Positions 19,034 through 26,842 of a stretch of DNA of 64,000 bases are shown here, piece by piece. The first letter of the stretch is position 1; each line of letters opens with the position of its first letter. The translations under genes were made by a program, and so were the position numbers. Location: positions 455,501-519,500 of the forward strand of contig NC_019676.1 in the NCBI RefSeq assembly GCF_000316625.1, given 5' to 3'. The notes below the pieces were generated by a model. It did no database searches, was not told where the DNA came from, and was given only the letters and a program-made list of their open reading frames with translations. Source of the DNA: Nostoc sp. PCC 7107. Its GTDB lineage: Bacteria; Cyanobacteriota; Cyanobacteriia; Cyanobacteriales; Nostocaceae.

Positions 19034-19975
19034 CTATGTATTTGTATTTTCTTGACTTAATTGTTGCCCAAACTCAGATATTGAACTTGTAGTTACGGCT
19101 TTTTCTAACAATTGATTCAATAACTCAATGTCATATAATTCATTTAGTTTTTCTACTAATTCAGTAGGAACATCTTTAAATCGAATTGTTAGGATTTGAG
19201 CAATATATTTCTGGGTAGCTTTTGCTATACCTATGCGTTCTACGCTTGTTATGTATGTCATTTGCTGTTCAGCCTCAAAACGCTCTAATTCGGCTTGAAA
19301 ATTTAAGTCTAACTCCGGTGGTAGAGTCATTAATCTATCTAGCAACCGGAAGATTTGCTGGATTTTATCTCTACTATAGCCTAACTCATACATTCGTTTA
19401 ATTAAGCTCAACTTCCATTGCAATCGGCCTGCTAAATCTTGAGTTGTGGCTTGTGTCCGCAGGTGCGCCATCACCAGTACAGCAAAAGGACTATCACTTT
19501 GTTCTAATTCTGACCAACGAGATTCATAGTCCAGTAGTTTCACAATGGGAAATTGAAGACTAAGGCGACATCCCCAACGACCATAATTATATTCTTGCGG
19601 TCGCCAATTGGCTTGATTATCCCCCAGAATTGCCAAGCTCACAACTTCTTGGTTATAACGGTCAAAGATTCTGTAGTGGTAAGAAAACATCCGGTTAGGG
19701 AAGTTGGTATCTACTTGGCTTTGGATTTCGAGATGAATCAGCAACCAAGTTTCCTTTCCATCTTTTAGCCAAACTTTGATTAGCTTATCGACGAATTGTT
19801 TACCAATTTCAGATTCTCTCATCAACTGCTGCAATTCTTGATCGAGAAAATTATAGCCTCGTTTCCAGTCAATTTCTGCTTGAATCTCTGGAAAAAAGAA
19901 TGCCAGAAACGCCTCAAAGTATTGTTCTACTCCTTCCTTCCAAGCACCATCATAATCTGCTCTTACTTCACTCAT
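19034..19975 (-). CDS. Rpn-family / DUF4351-type putative nuclease
   Basis: A 313-residue protein of a family abundant in cyanobacteria. It starts with YDGAWKEGVEQYFEAFLAFFFPE and has DWKRGYNFLDQELQQL and LIHLEIQSQVDTNFPNRMFSYHYRI (split here as LIHLEIQSQ and NRMFSYHYRI). The E-x-Q and upstream D of the Rpn/PD-(D/E)XK fold are visible. Known members are called recombination-promoting nuclease/putative transposase; many are cargo of uncertain function. The C-terminal part is coiled-coil-like. It is the only minus-strand gene in the left half of the island. Confidence 0.75.
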   Translation of the reverse strand: MSEVRADYDGAWKEGVEQYFEAFLAFFFPEIQAEIDWKRGYNFLDQELQQLMRESEIGKQFVDKLIKVWLKDGKETWLLIHLEIQSQVDTNFPNRMFSYHYRIFDRYNQEVVSLAILGDNQANWRPQEYNYGRWGCRLSLQFPIVKLLDYESRWSELEQSDSPFAVLVMAHLRTQATTQDLAGRLQWKLSLIKRMYELGYSRDKIQQIFRLLDRLMTLPPELDLNFQAELERFEAEQQMTYITSVERIGIAKATQKYIAQILTIRFKDVPTELVEKLNELYDIELLNQLLEKAVTTSSISEFGQQLSQENTNT

Positions 19976-20289
19976 AGATTATTTCAAATCAAAATATCAT
20001 AATGCCTTTTTTGAAAGTCAAGTTACTTTAAACGACATAAAATTTATGACTAATTTACATATCAACAAATGTTGTTTTAATATGGAATTTTGTTGCTTGG
20101 CTTTTTAATCGATAGGTTACATACTCAAAGTAGTTTATTCAAAATAAATTAGGAAAATTTTATTGAGCAATATAGTTGCTGATTTACCTATTGCATTAAT
20201 TTAATTTATGAATTTTTTGTTTACAAATTAAAAATTTAGATTGACATTAACCTAACACAACAAAGTTTAGTTACTTTGTAAACAATATT
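19976..20289. other. AT-rich control region upstream of the ParA-like gene
   Basis: This 314-bp divergent intergenic region holds no gene. It is very AT-rich and ends with a spaced 11-bp inverted repeat adjoining the ATG at 20290. Clear tandem iterons were not seen. Confidence 0.5.
20217..20285. promoter_or_regulatory. Operator-like inverted repeat before the ParA-like operon
   Basis: TTGTTTACAAA (20217-20227) and TTTGTAAACAA (20275-20285) are exact reverse complements, 47 bp apart. Each half is itself close to palindromic. The second copy ends 4 bases before the start codon. The geometry fits a self-regulating operator, or a partition site read by the island's own DNA-binding protein. Confidence 0.45.
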
Positions 20290-21198
20290 ATGACCCGAAA
20301 AAATAAAGAACAACAAGCCATGTCAAATAATACTTCCTCCAATACTAATGGTAAACCTCAAAAGCGACTGATAATTATAACAGGTGATAAAGGTGGCGTG
20401 GGTAAAAGTACCTTTACACGAGCAATATTTCAACTTTACATTAATAAAAATCTACCCTGTGTTGCTTATGAGGCTGACTTAAGGAATCCTCAGATAGAAA
20501 GGTATTTTCAAAAAGATTACCGCCCTATAATACGTTATATTGATATTTTTCATAGAGGTGGTGCTGACGATTTATTAATTAATCTAGATGAGAGTGATTG
20601 TCCTATCACATTATTAGACTTACCTGCACAATCTGGAGGTTTCTTTGAAAGTTATGTCAAAGAGCTTGCATTTTTTGAAGTTTTAAAAACTGAAATTAAT
20701 TGTCGAGTGACAATGGTTTCAGTCATTAGTAGAGTTCTTGACTCTATCAATGTTTTAGAAAAACTTCGTGAACTTTGTAAAGACCAAGTAGATTATACTG
20801 TTGTCAAAAATCTGTTTCATGGTGAAGAAGAAAAGTTTGAGCGATATAATGACTCTTCTCTACGTCAAAATATGCTTGCAGAAGGTCTAATAGAACTTGT
20901 AATGCCAGATTTATTCTACAAGTCTTATGACTTTCTTGACCGCCATGCTTTAACCTTTAATGAAGGTCAGACTCATAGAGAGACAAATATTGTAATTAAG
21001 TCAAGAATTAAATCTTGGCTTGCTGAGTTTGAAGCGCAAATTAAGCCAGCATTTAATTTATTGGGTTTTGATATACAACCAGATGACTGTTACTACCCAG
21101 CAGTTGTGGAAAAATCTAAAGAGCTTAGAGAAAACGAAGAAAAAGAAAAAGCTAAAAACCAAGATACAAATTTACCATCTGAAGATATAGCTGCTTAA
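20290..21198 (+). CDS. ParA/MinD-like ATPase
   Basis: 302 aa. The deviant Walker A is KGGVGKST (residues 34-41) with the signature lysine, preceded by the strand RLIIITGD. A Walker A'/B-type segment LLDLPAQSGG follows, in the place of ParA's DTPP. The N-terminal 25 residues are polar; a second ATG at codon 11 is possible. The Lys/Glu-rich C-terminal tail lacks any membrane helix. Family knowledge: these ATPases position plasmids, chromosomes or protein complexes by nucleoid- or membrane-linked dimer cycles. The next gene begins 22 bases downstream and is a divergent paralogue, so the two are probably co-transcribed. Confidence 0.8.
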   Translation: MTRKNKEQQAMSNNTSSNTNGKPQKRLIIITGDKGGVGKSTFTRAIFQLYINKNLPCVAYEADLRNPQIERYFQKDYRPIIRYIDIFHRGGADDLLINLDESDCPITLLDLPAQSGGFFESYVKELAFFEVLKTEINCRVTMVSVISRVLDSINVLEKLRELCKDQVDYTVVKNLFHGEEEKFERYNDSSLRQNMLAEGLIELVMPDLFYKSYDFLDRHALTFNEGQTHRETNIVIKSRIKSWLAEFEAQIKPAFNLLGFDIQPDDCYYPAVVEKSKELRENEEKEKAKNQDTNLPSEDIAA

Positions 21199-21220
21199 TT
21201 GAATAGGTTGCTTGGTTTTT

Positions 21221-22027
21221 ATGTTTGGAAAGCGTTTTGTAATTACATCGGGTGATGCTCGTGTGGGTAAGTCCACAGTTTCTAGGCTATTGCTGGAATT
21301 GTACTTGAAAAGTAAATGCAATGCGCGTGTTTTCTACCACGGTTATCGTAACAAGCTATCGATGTATAAATCAAAATGTTTTGAAATAAACCATTTGGGA
21401 TTGTCTAGGGGCGATTCGGATAAATTATTACTGGACTTAGAAATGTTTCCAAATATTGATGTAGTTTTGACAGATATGCCAGGTCAAAATCATCAAGAGT
21501 TCAAGCTTTTTGATAAAGATGTTTCACTGATAGAAAATCTTAACCATCTCGGATATCGTGTTACTTTCTTGCACCCGATATCACATCGTAAAGACTGTGT
21601 TGAAGATTATCTTGAGGATTTATACCAGCATTTTGGTAGTCAAGTTGACTATATTGTTATCAAAAATTATTACTTTGGCAAGCAATTTCGATACTATGAA
21701 GGTAGTAGATTCCAAGCTAATATTAAAAAATTAAATGGCTTGGAGCTAGTTTTGGGCGGGTTGCATAACGACTTTTACCAGTTGCTTGAGGATACTGGTT
21801 TACCCTATGCTCAACTTATTGAAACTGACTCTCCTCTTAATACTATTCAGCGTTCGATAGTATTCAACTGGATGGAGAATTTTAAAAATTCTGTTGTTTC
21901 TAGTGTGATTGCTTCTAATTATTTAGGGCTAAGTAAAAACTGTACAGAACTAGCTTCTGTAGGTACAAATCAACAAAATCCTTCCGATTTTGATGTAAAT
22001 GAAGATATTGAATCTGAAGAATGGTAA
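21221..22027 (+). CDS. P-loop ATPase paralogue lacking the ParA signature lysine
   Basis: ATG 21221 is preferred to TTG 21212. The protein parallels its upstream neighbour along its length (RFVITSGD then P-loop, LTDMPGQNHQE, FLHPISHRKDCVEDYLEDL, VDYIVIKNYYFG). The P-loop, however, is GDARVGKST: Walker A is kept (GxxxxGKST), but the KGG with its signature lysine is lost and the loop is one residue shorter. This suggests duplication followed by specialisation, perhaps as a heteromeric or regulatory partner. No membrane segments. It ends with an acidic tail (DVNEDIESEEW). Confidence 0.7.
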   Translation: MFGKRFVITSGDARVGKSTVSRLLLELYLKSKCNARVFYHGYRNKLSMYKSKCFEINHLGLSRGDSDKLLLDLEMFPNIDVVLTDMPGQNHQEFKLFDKDVSLIENLNHLGYRVTFLHPISHRKDCVEDYLEDLYQHFGSQVDYIVIKNYYFGKQFRYYEGSRFQANIKKLNGLELVLGGLHNDFYQLLEDTGLPYAQLIETDSPLNTIQRSIVFNWMENFKNSVVSSVIASNYLGLSKNCTELASVGTNQQNPSDFDVNEDIESEEW

Positions 22028-22082
22028 GTATTAGCTTTACCAAATTGACAGTGAGGTTTTAAATTAACTATTTAAACAACCT

Positions 22083-22703
22083 ATGACCAATATTGCAAAA
22101 GTTGTTGAAAAAGTTATTGCAGAATATTCTGAAGAAAAGAAAGCAGAGGTCACTGATTGGATACTTAAATTGGGTGTTCGACCTGATGACCCCTTGTTTA
22201 ATCTATATGCCGAACTAGGTACAACCCAATTTGCGTTGCAGCAACTACCTGGTAGGCTTGACTCGCTTGTGGTGGGTTGGGCTGACATGGTGGACGATAA
22301 GTTAAATAGTGCTTCTAAGGTGGCAATACAACAACAAAAAAGTGCGATCACCCAAGCCGCTAAGGATTTAATTAAGATGACTAAGCAAGCTGGTGGGGCA
22401 TTGCCTCTCTTGGGTGTAAGTAATTGGCGATTGGCACAAGTAGCGGGAGTGTTGGGTTTTGTACTGGCTTTGGGATCTGTAATTGGTGTTTTTACATACA
22501 AAACTATTGCTGAAAGTGTGACTTTTCAGCAGGCGGCTTCTGGAACTGTTATTTTACAACCCGAAGATAAAAAGCTTCTGGATTGGGCAAAATCTAATGA
22601 AGGTAAGGTAGCACGTAGTATTTATGTTAGAAACGCTGCCATCATTAAAACTTGCCGTCAGCAGAAGAAGTATTCAGGTGGCTGCATAATTGCAGTTGAT
22701 TAA
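22083..22703 (+). CDS. Single-pass membrane protein of a cyanobacterial unknown family
   Basis: 206 aa, 55 bases after the second ATPase. The N-terminal about 110 residues are helical and soluble (DWILKLGVRPDDPLFNLYAE, LPGRLDSLVVGWADMV). One TM helix lies at about 117-138 (LAQVAGVLGFVLALGSVIGV). The C-terminal 65 residues include KTCRQQKKYSGGCII, with two cysteines. It resembles an uncharacterised cyanobacterial family (possibly DUF6753, from memory). The linkage to two P-loop ATPases suggests a membrane anchor for them, an inference from context. Confidence 0.65.
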   Translation: MTNIAKVVEKVIAEYSEEKKAEVTDWILKLGVRPDDPLFNLYAELGTTQFALQQLPGRLDSLVVGWADMVDDKLNSASKVAIQQQKSAITQAAKDLIKMTKQAGGALPLLGVSNWRLAQVAGVLGFVLALGSVIGVFTYKTIAESVTFQQAASGTVILQPEDKKLLDWAKSNEGKVARSIYVRNAAIIKTCRQQKKYSGGCIIAVD

Positions 22704-22707
22704 TTTT

Positions 22708-23496
22708 CTAGGCAACCCAGCCTTTGTATCCCTTATTACTTGTTTTAGCTGTATCCTTTTGACTATTTTGGTTGGTTTTGACTTTGGTGTGGGTTTCTTG
22801 AGTAACTTCTTCTTCGATTTTCATGTCTGCAAAGCTGAGGATTCCCAGGCGGATAGCTTCGCGGATAGCGTTTAATCTATCTTTGACTCCTAACTTGATA
22901 AATGAATTATGTAAATATGACCTGACTGTACCTTCGGAAACATACATGACATTGGCAATTTCATTATTTTTCATGCCACCAGCCGCTAATTTAAGAACTG
23001 TAATTTCTTTATTAGAGAAATCACTTAACAAATCTAGTGAATTTCTATCGGCTGTGTCATTTGACCTCAGATTATCAATCAGAATGCGATTAATAGTTGG
23101 GTCAATCCATGATTCATTATTGTATGCAGCCATTACTGCTTCAATGAATCTTTCTCCTACTTCTTCTCTGGCATTATTTTTACAGTAGTAGCAGTCTGCG
23201 CCATGACTAATTGCTGCGTTAATGGTATCTCGGCTGCTATTTGCAGTCATAACCACTATTTTAATTGACGTGTGTTTGCATTTAATTAAACTTATGACAT
23301 CAGTGCCATTGATATCAGGTAAATCAATATTTATCACCACGATATCTGGCTTTTGTTGGTCAACAATTTCTATTCCTTCTTTTCCGGTTTTAGCAAGGCC
23401 ACATACCTGGATTTTACCAGTTTCAGATAATATCGTCGCCGCACCGACCCTAGATATGTTCTCATTTTCAATGATGACAACATTAATAGGTTTCAT
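22708..23496 (-). CDS. NarL/LuxR-type response regulator with atypical receiver
   Basis: 262 aa: receiver domain (1-125), LuxR-type helix-turn-helix at about 160-225 (FSNKEITVLKLAAGGMKNNE, VSEGTVRSYLHNSFIKLGV) and a polar tail. In the receiver the phospho-acceptor position reads VVINIDLP, so Asn56 stands where Asp is expected, and the acidic pair is E10-N11. Thr84 and Lys106 are kept. It probably binds DNA without classical phosphorylation, or is controlled differently. It converges on the TM-protein gene with a 4-base gap. Confidence 0.85.
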   Translation of the reverse strand: MKPINVVIIENENISRVGAATILSETGKIQVCGLAKTGKEGIEIVDQQKPDIVVINIDLPDINGTDVISLIKCKHTSIKIVVMTANSSRDTINAAISHGADCYYCKNNAREEVGERFIEAVMAAYNNESWIDPTINRILIDNLRSNDTADRNSLDLLSDFSNKEITVLKLAAGGMKNNEIANVMYVSEGTVRSYLHNSFIKLGVKDRLNAIREAIRLGILSFADMKIEEEVTQETHTKVKTNQNSQKDTAKTSNKGYKGWVA

Positions 23497-23751
23497 ATTA
23501 CATACTGTTTGGTTTAGTATTGTCCCTGATAATAATACTTATAGCACTTACTTTTTACTGTTTCTTAATCTTTACAGTTACTATAAATTAATCAGCTTAT
23601 TTAAAAACTTTATTTTTAAATTTAAAAAATTTACAAAGTGATGGGATGGTTTATGTAGTTTTCATTAAGCAATCTATTGGCTAGGCAATTTTATTGATCG
23701 GTTTTAGTTTTAATAGTATTTATCAAATTTAGGGAGTAATAAACGTTTTTT

Positions 23752-23974
23752 ATGAATGTCAATAACCTTTTAGGATGGATAGAAAATATTGTTGTTTGGT
23801 CTTTAATAGGAATGCTATGTTTGGTCGGGTTAGGTAGATTACCTATTAACCCGACGAGTTTGTTTGATTTTACTGCGTCTTTTTACTATTTTTCTGTTGC
23901 GGTTATTATTTGCCCCAAAACTCCCTTAAGTTTTAATAACAAGCTAGTTTTGGGGTTTATAGCTTTTTTGCTAG
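23752..23974 (+). pseudogene. Membrane-protein gene truncated by IS copy 2
   Basis: From ATG 23752 the frame encodes two or three hydrophobic helices (VVWSLIGMLCLVGLGRL, FYYFSVAVIICP, LVLGFIAFLLA). It then runs into the IS terminal repeat and ends at 24009 with IS-derived residues WQNLLEKTTL. The native 3' end was displaced. Across copy 2 the frame would continue into the fragment at 25664; across copy 1 it would continue openly from 15918. The family is not recognised. Confidence 0.6.
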
Positions 23975-25663
23975 CGTGGCAAAACTTACTAGAGAAGACG
24001 ACTCTCTAAATTAGCCAAGTAACCCTTGGGGTCTCTGCGAAATCGATATTGTTCAATTCTGGCTTTGTGGTGTTTTTGCAATTGAGAGCGTAATTCGAGC
24101 CAAGTATGAATATCAACTTGTGCTAAATCAGATGCGGTAAAAGAATGAAGCTTAGTAGCGATGTCTACGACGGGCTACGCCTACGCACAGGCAAGTTTGA
24201 CAGAACCACGAATAACGAGGGATGAGGGGGCAACCTTACGAGCAGTACAACGACGTTGATAATGACGTAGCATACCAAAAGCATTTTCTAAGTCATTATT
24301 AGTTCGGGGAAAATCTTCAATTTCGTAACAATGAAAAAGTCCAGACCAGTAGTTATGGGTAGTTTTTATAAAGTTATCGATTGCGGTATTGAGTGTACCA
24401 GCTTTCTGTTTTTGTTGGGACATTTCTCTTAATAGTTCCTGATAACTTTGTTTAACTCCAGCAGCATCAAGACCTATTTTATTATTGAGAATATTACTAG
24501 CCTTATCAACCCATTGATATGCAACTATAACAGGTGAAAATAAAGATGCAGTCGCAGATAAACCTTTAGCTATCAGGTGTTTTAGGTTGACTAAAGGTGG
24601 TGGTAAAGCACTTTTTTTCCATCCGTTCTAAGCTTTGTTCTATCAAAGTCAAATTTTCTTGTAACTTTAATCCAGATGCTTCTAACGGTGGATGACCATC
24701 ATTGGTTATAGAACTACGTACTGCCGAGCAATAATCTTCAATAATGTTTGCCAAATCCTTATCTTCATTGGTAACACTACGTTCAATGTCTCGTAATCCT
24801 CTTAACTTTTTTCTTTAATTCCTTTTTTGCATGTCGATCCGCCTCATATATGGGAATAATAGCTTCCTTCAGGTAATGATAATGACATAAACCATGAGCA
24901 ATACTAGGTAATGCTAACCTAACAGCTTTTGCGAATTGATTGTTGTCCATCACTAACAACGCCATCAATTGGTACATTTAGGGTATTAGTTACTTCTAAT
25001 AATAACGCCACTAAATCTTCGTTTCTTGATGATAATAAGGTTTTAGCAAGTATTATTTCTCCTGATAAGCAATCTCGAATTACCCATAATACTTCATGTC
25101 CAATTTCTGGCTGCATTCCATCAATAGCTAATATCACCCGTCCTTGATTAGCCACTATTGCTTTTAACCTTTTATGATCTTTTAGCCATAAAGAAAGTAA
25201 TTCGTCATATCTGTCAATTAGGTGCGTAACCGTTCGTTGACTTATACATATACCCTTTAATTCGAGGTGAGTGTGTATTTGGGGAACACTTCTATGTTCC
25301 TGGTAGCGTAATGCTCCTATATAAGCAATCACATCCAAACCAAATTCGTTCTGTGGTAGAGCGAGTGACCCTTCTCGCTCTGGTCGATATGCTTTTTTAT
25401 ACCGCATACATGACTTATTTTGACATCGACGAATTTTTAGCTGTAGTTCTACTACCCCATTTAATGTTCTTATATGTCGAGGATTATTGTATTCATTCCA
25501 CATTGCTTCCCCGCACGAGGGGCATTTTTTTTGAACACAATCGAGTACTTCAAACGATGTTGCCTCTGGTTTTAAACTTTTTCTTGCCAAGTTTTTGCAC
25601 CATTATTTCGCTACAAGGTCAAGATTACAGGATTTCCGCTCTTCTCTAGTAAGTTTTGCCACG
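23975..25663 (-). mobile_element. Insertion sequence, copy 2 (inverted, CTAG target)
   Basis: Same terminal repeats as copy 1 and flanked by CTAG (23971-23974, 25664-25667). It is 1689 bp, two longer than copy 1 because of two extra A residues in its coding strand (near 24809 and 24929). Otherwise the stretches compared look identical, including the 30-bp repeat insertion and the A7 run. The two copies enclose about 8.1 kb in inverted orientation and could act as a composite element or as substrates for inversion. Confidence 0.88.
23989..25590 (-). pseudogene. Transposase, multiply frameshifted (IS copy 2)
   Basis: It carries the same two shared lesions as copy 1 plus two single-base insertions. 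An extra A after ATTCGCAAA ends the first frame at 223 aa, and an extra A after AAAGTTA breaks the middle segment. Zinc-ribbon and DDE-type segments are still recognisable. It cannot encode a transposase, so any recent mobility needed an intact element elsewhere. Confidence 0.85.
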
Positions 25664-25825
25664 CTAGGTTTAGAGCAAGCTTATCTGACAATGTGGGAGA
25701 TTTACGCATCTGGTCAACCAGCAAGAGCGATCGCAATTAATGGGTAATCGCTCCTATATCGTCGTCAAAAACGCATAGATGAGTCAGCAGCTTCCCGTTC
25801 GCTGTCAGGCATTCCCCCAGAGTAG
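25664..25825 (+). pseudogene. C-terminal coding fragment with internal stop
   Basis: Directly after the IS the frame reads GLEQAYLTMWEIYASGQPAR, then AIAING, a TAA, then SLLYRRQKRIDESAASRSLS up to TAG (25823-25825). The amphipathic, coding-like composition suggests the tail of a disrupted gene. The family is not recognised. It may be the continuation of a gene cut by IS copy 2. Confidence 0.4.
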
Positions 25826-25863
25826 GACACGAAGAGAAAGTGACGAGATTGTACATTTAGCCA

Positions 25864-25955
25864 GGATAAACTCGTCCTTTCCATGCACCACCGAGCCGTT
25901 GCCAATGGTGGATAGCTGAATCTATTGTCATTAAAGTGTAGAGAAAGGCGATCGC
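25864..25955 (-). repeat. Displaced duplicate of the hpnB 3' end (92-bp direct repeat, copy 1)
   Basis: It matches 26850-26941 with about six differences. On the minus strand it encodes MTIDSAIHHWQRLGGAWKGR followed by VYPG and TAA, the same C-terminus as HpnB (SAIRHWQGRGGAWKGRVYPG). The match ends precisely at a HIP1 octamer GCGATCGC (25948-25955). The unit between the two copies holds only the toxin-antitoxin pair. Confidence 0.9.
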
Positions 25956-25977
25956 GTTTGTTATTATGTAATTACAG

Positions 25978-25991
25978 TATGTATATACATA
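25978..25991. promoter_or_regulatory. Palindrome before the antitoxin gene
   Basis: TATGTATATACATA is a perfect 14-bp palindrome ending 6 bases before the antitoxin ATG. Antitoxins of the AbrB/PrlF type usually repress their own operon, so this is a candidate operator. It also overlaps the likely ribosome binding region. Confidence 0.5.
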
Positions 25992-25997
25992 TCATTT

Positions 25998-26336
25998 ATG
26001 AGTAATTCCTACAATATTCGGAGTACTAAAATTGGTAACAGTGCAGGATTTAGGCTACCATCTGAGTTTTATCGGGAGCATCCTCAATTTGCCAATGCAG
26101 ATGGTTGGATAGAGGTACTATCACCAGATACGGCTATTTTGCGGATTGTGCCTGAATCGGCTGAAGAAGAGGAGGACTCAGTATTAATGCAGCTGTTTCT
26201 TGATTTTGCCATGACAGAAGCATTAAAAAATAATAAATTACAACTTTATACAACTGAAATGTCAGAAGCCGCTCGTCAACTGATTGCAGATGTAGGATTA
26301 GACGATGATTCATTAGAAGATGGCGAAGTTTATTAG
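25998..26336 (+). CDS. PrlF/AbrB-type antitoxin
   Basis: 112 aa. The N-terminal swapped-hairpin (SpoVT-AbrB) pattern is visible in IRSTKIGNSAGFRLPSEFYR and VLSPDTAILRIV. The C-terminal half is acidic (EEEEDSVLMQ, DDDSLEDGEVY) and suits toxin wrapping. It overlaps the toxin gene by 17 bases, the usual arrangement of type II modules, with the antitoxin first. It likely binds the palindrome just upstream. Confidence 0.75.
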   Translation: MSNSYNIRSTKIGNSAGFRLPSEFYREHPQFANADGWIEVLSPDTAILRIVPESAEEEEDSVLMQLFLDFAMTEALKNNKLQLYTTEMSEAARQLIADVGLDDDSLEDGEVY

Positions 26337-26763
26337 TAATGACTGGGAAATTTATTTTCACCCACAGTTATTTGGATCTCAATATCAAGAGTTATTTGAA
26401 CGTGTTTCTCAGTTGCAACAGCAATTACCAGAACCTGAATATAAAACCCATACAACAGTAAAGTTATTTGCAGCAATTAATCTGGTAATCGAAACTAAGA
26501 TTCCTAACGATCCCTTTGCTAGTTATTTTGCTTTAACAGGAGCATTAAAACGTTACGGAAGGGTAAAAAAGATAGGTTTACCCGAAAGGTATCGGTTATT
26601 TTTTCGGGCTTTTGATACAGAACAGTTAAAGGCAATTGTTATTTTGTGGTTAGGATTTCCGCGTAAAGCAGGAGCAAAAGATGACTGTTACCAAGTATTT
26701 ACTGAGATGATTGAACAAGGGAAATTTCCCGATAGTTTGGATGAGTTGATAACGGAAGACTAG
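26320..26763 (+). CDS. YhaV-family toxin (putative ribonuclease)
   Basis: 147 aa, ATG 26320 within the end of the antitoxin gene. The sequence has the YhaV layout: N-terminal EIYFHPQLFGSQYQELFERV, a middle KLFAAINLVIETKIPNDPF, then PERYRLFFRAFDT and the conserved end LWLGFPRKAGAKDDCYQVF. Family knowledge: YhaV toxins are RelE-fold ribonucleases that inhibit translation and are neutralised by PrlF. The pair sits alone between duplicated hpnB ends. Confidence 0.82.
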   Translation: MAKFISNDWEIYFHPQLFGSQYQELFERVSQLQQQLPEPEYKTHTTVKLFAAINLVIETKIPNDPFASYFALTGALKRYGRVKKIGLPERYRLFFRAFDTEQLKAIVILWLGFPRKAGAKDDCYQVFTEMIEQGKFPDSLDELITED

Positions 26764-26842
26764 TACAGCAGTGAAGTCAAAAGTCAAAAAGCTTATATGG
26801 CAGGATGTTTATTTACGCTGTGGTGTACTAGCAAAATATGTT

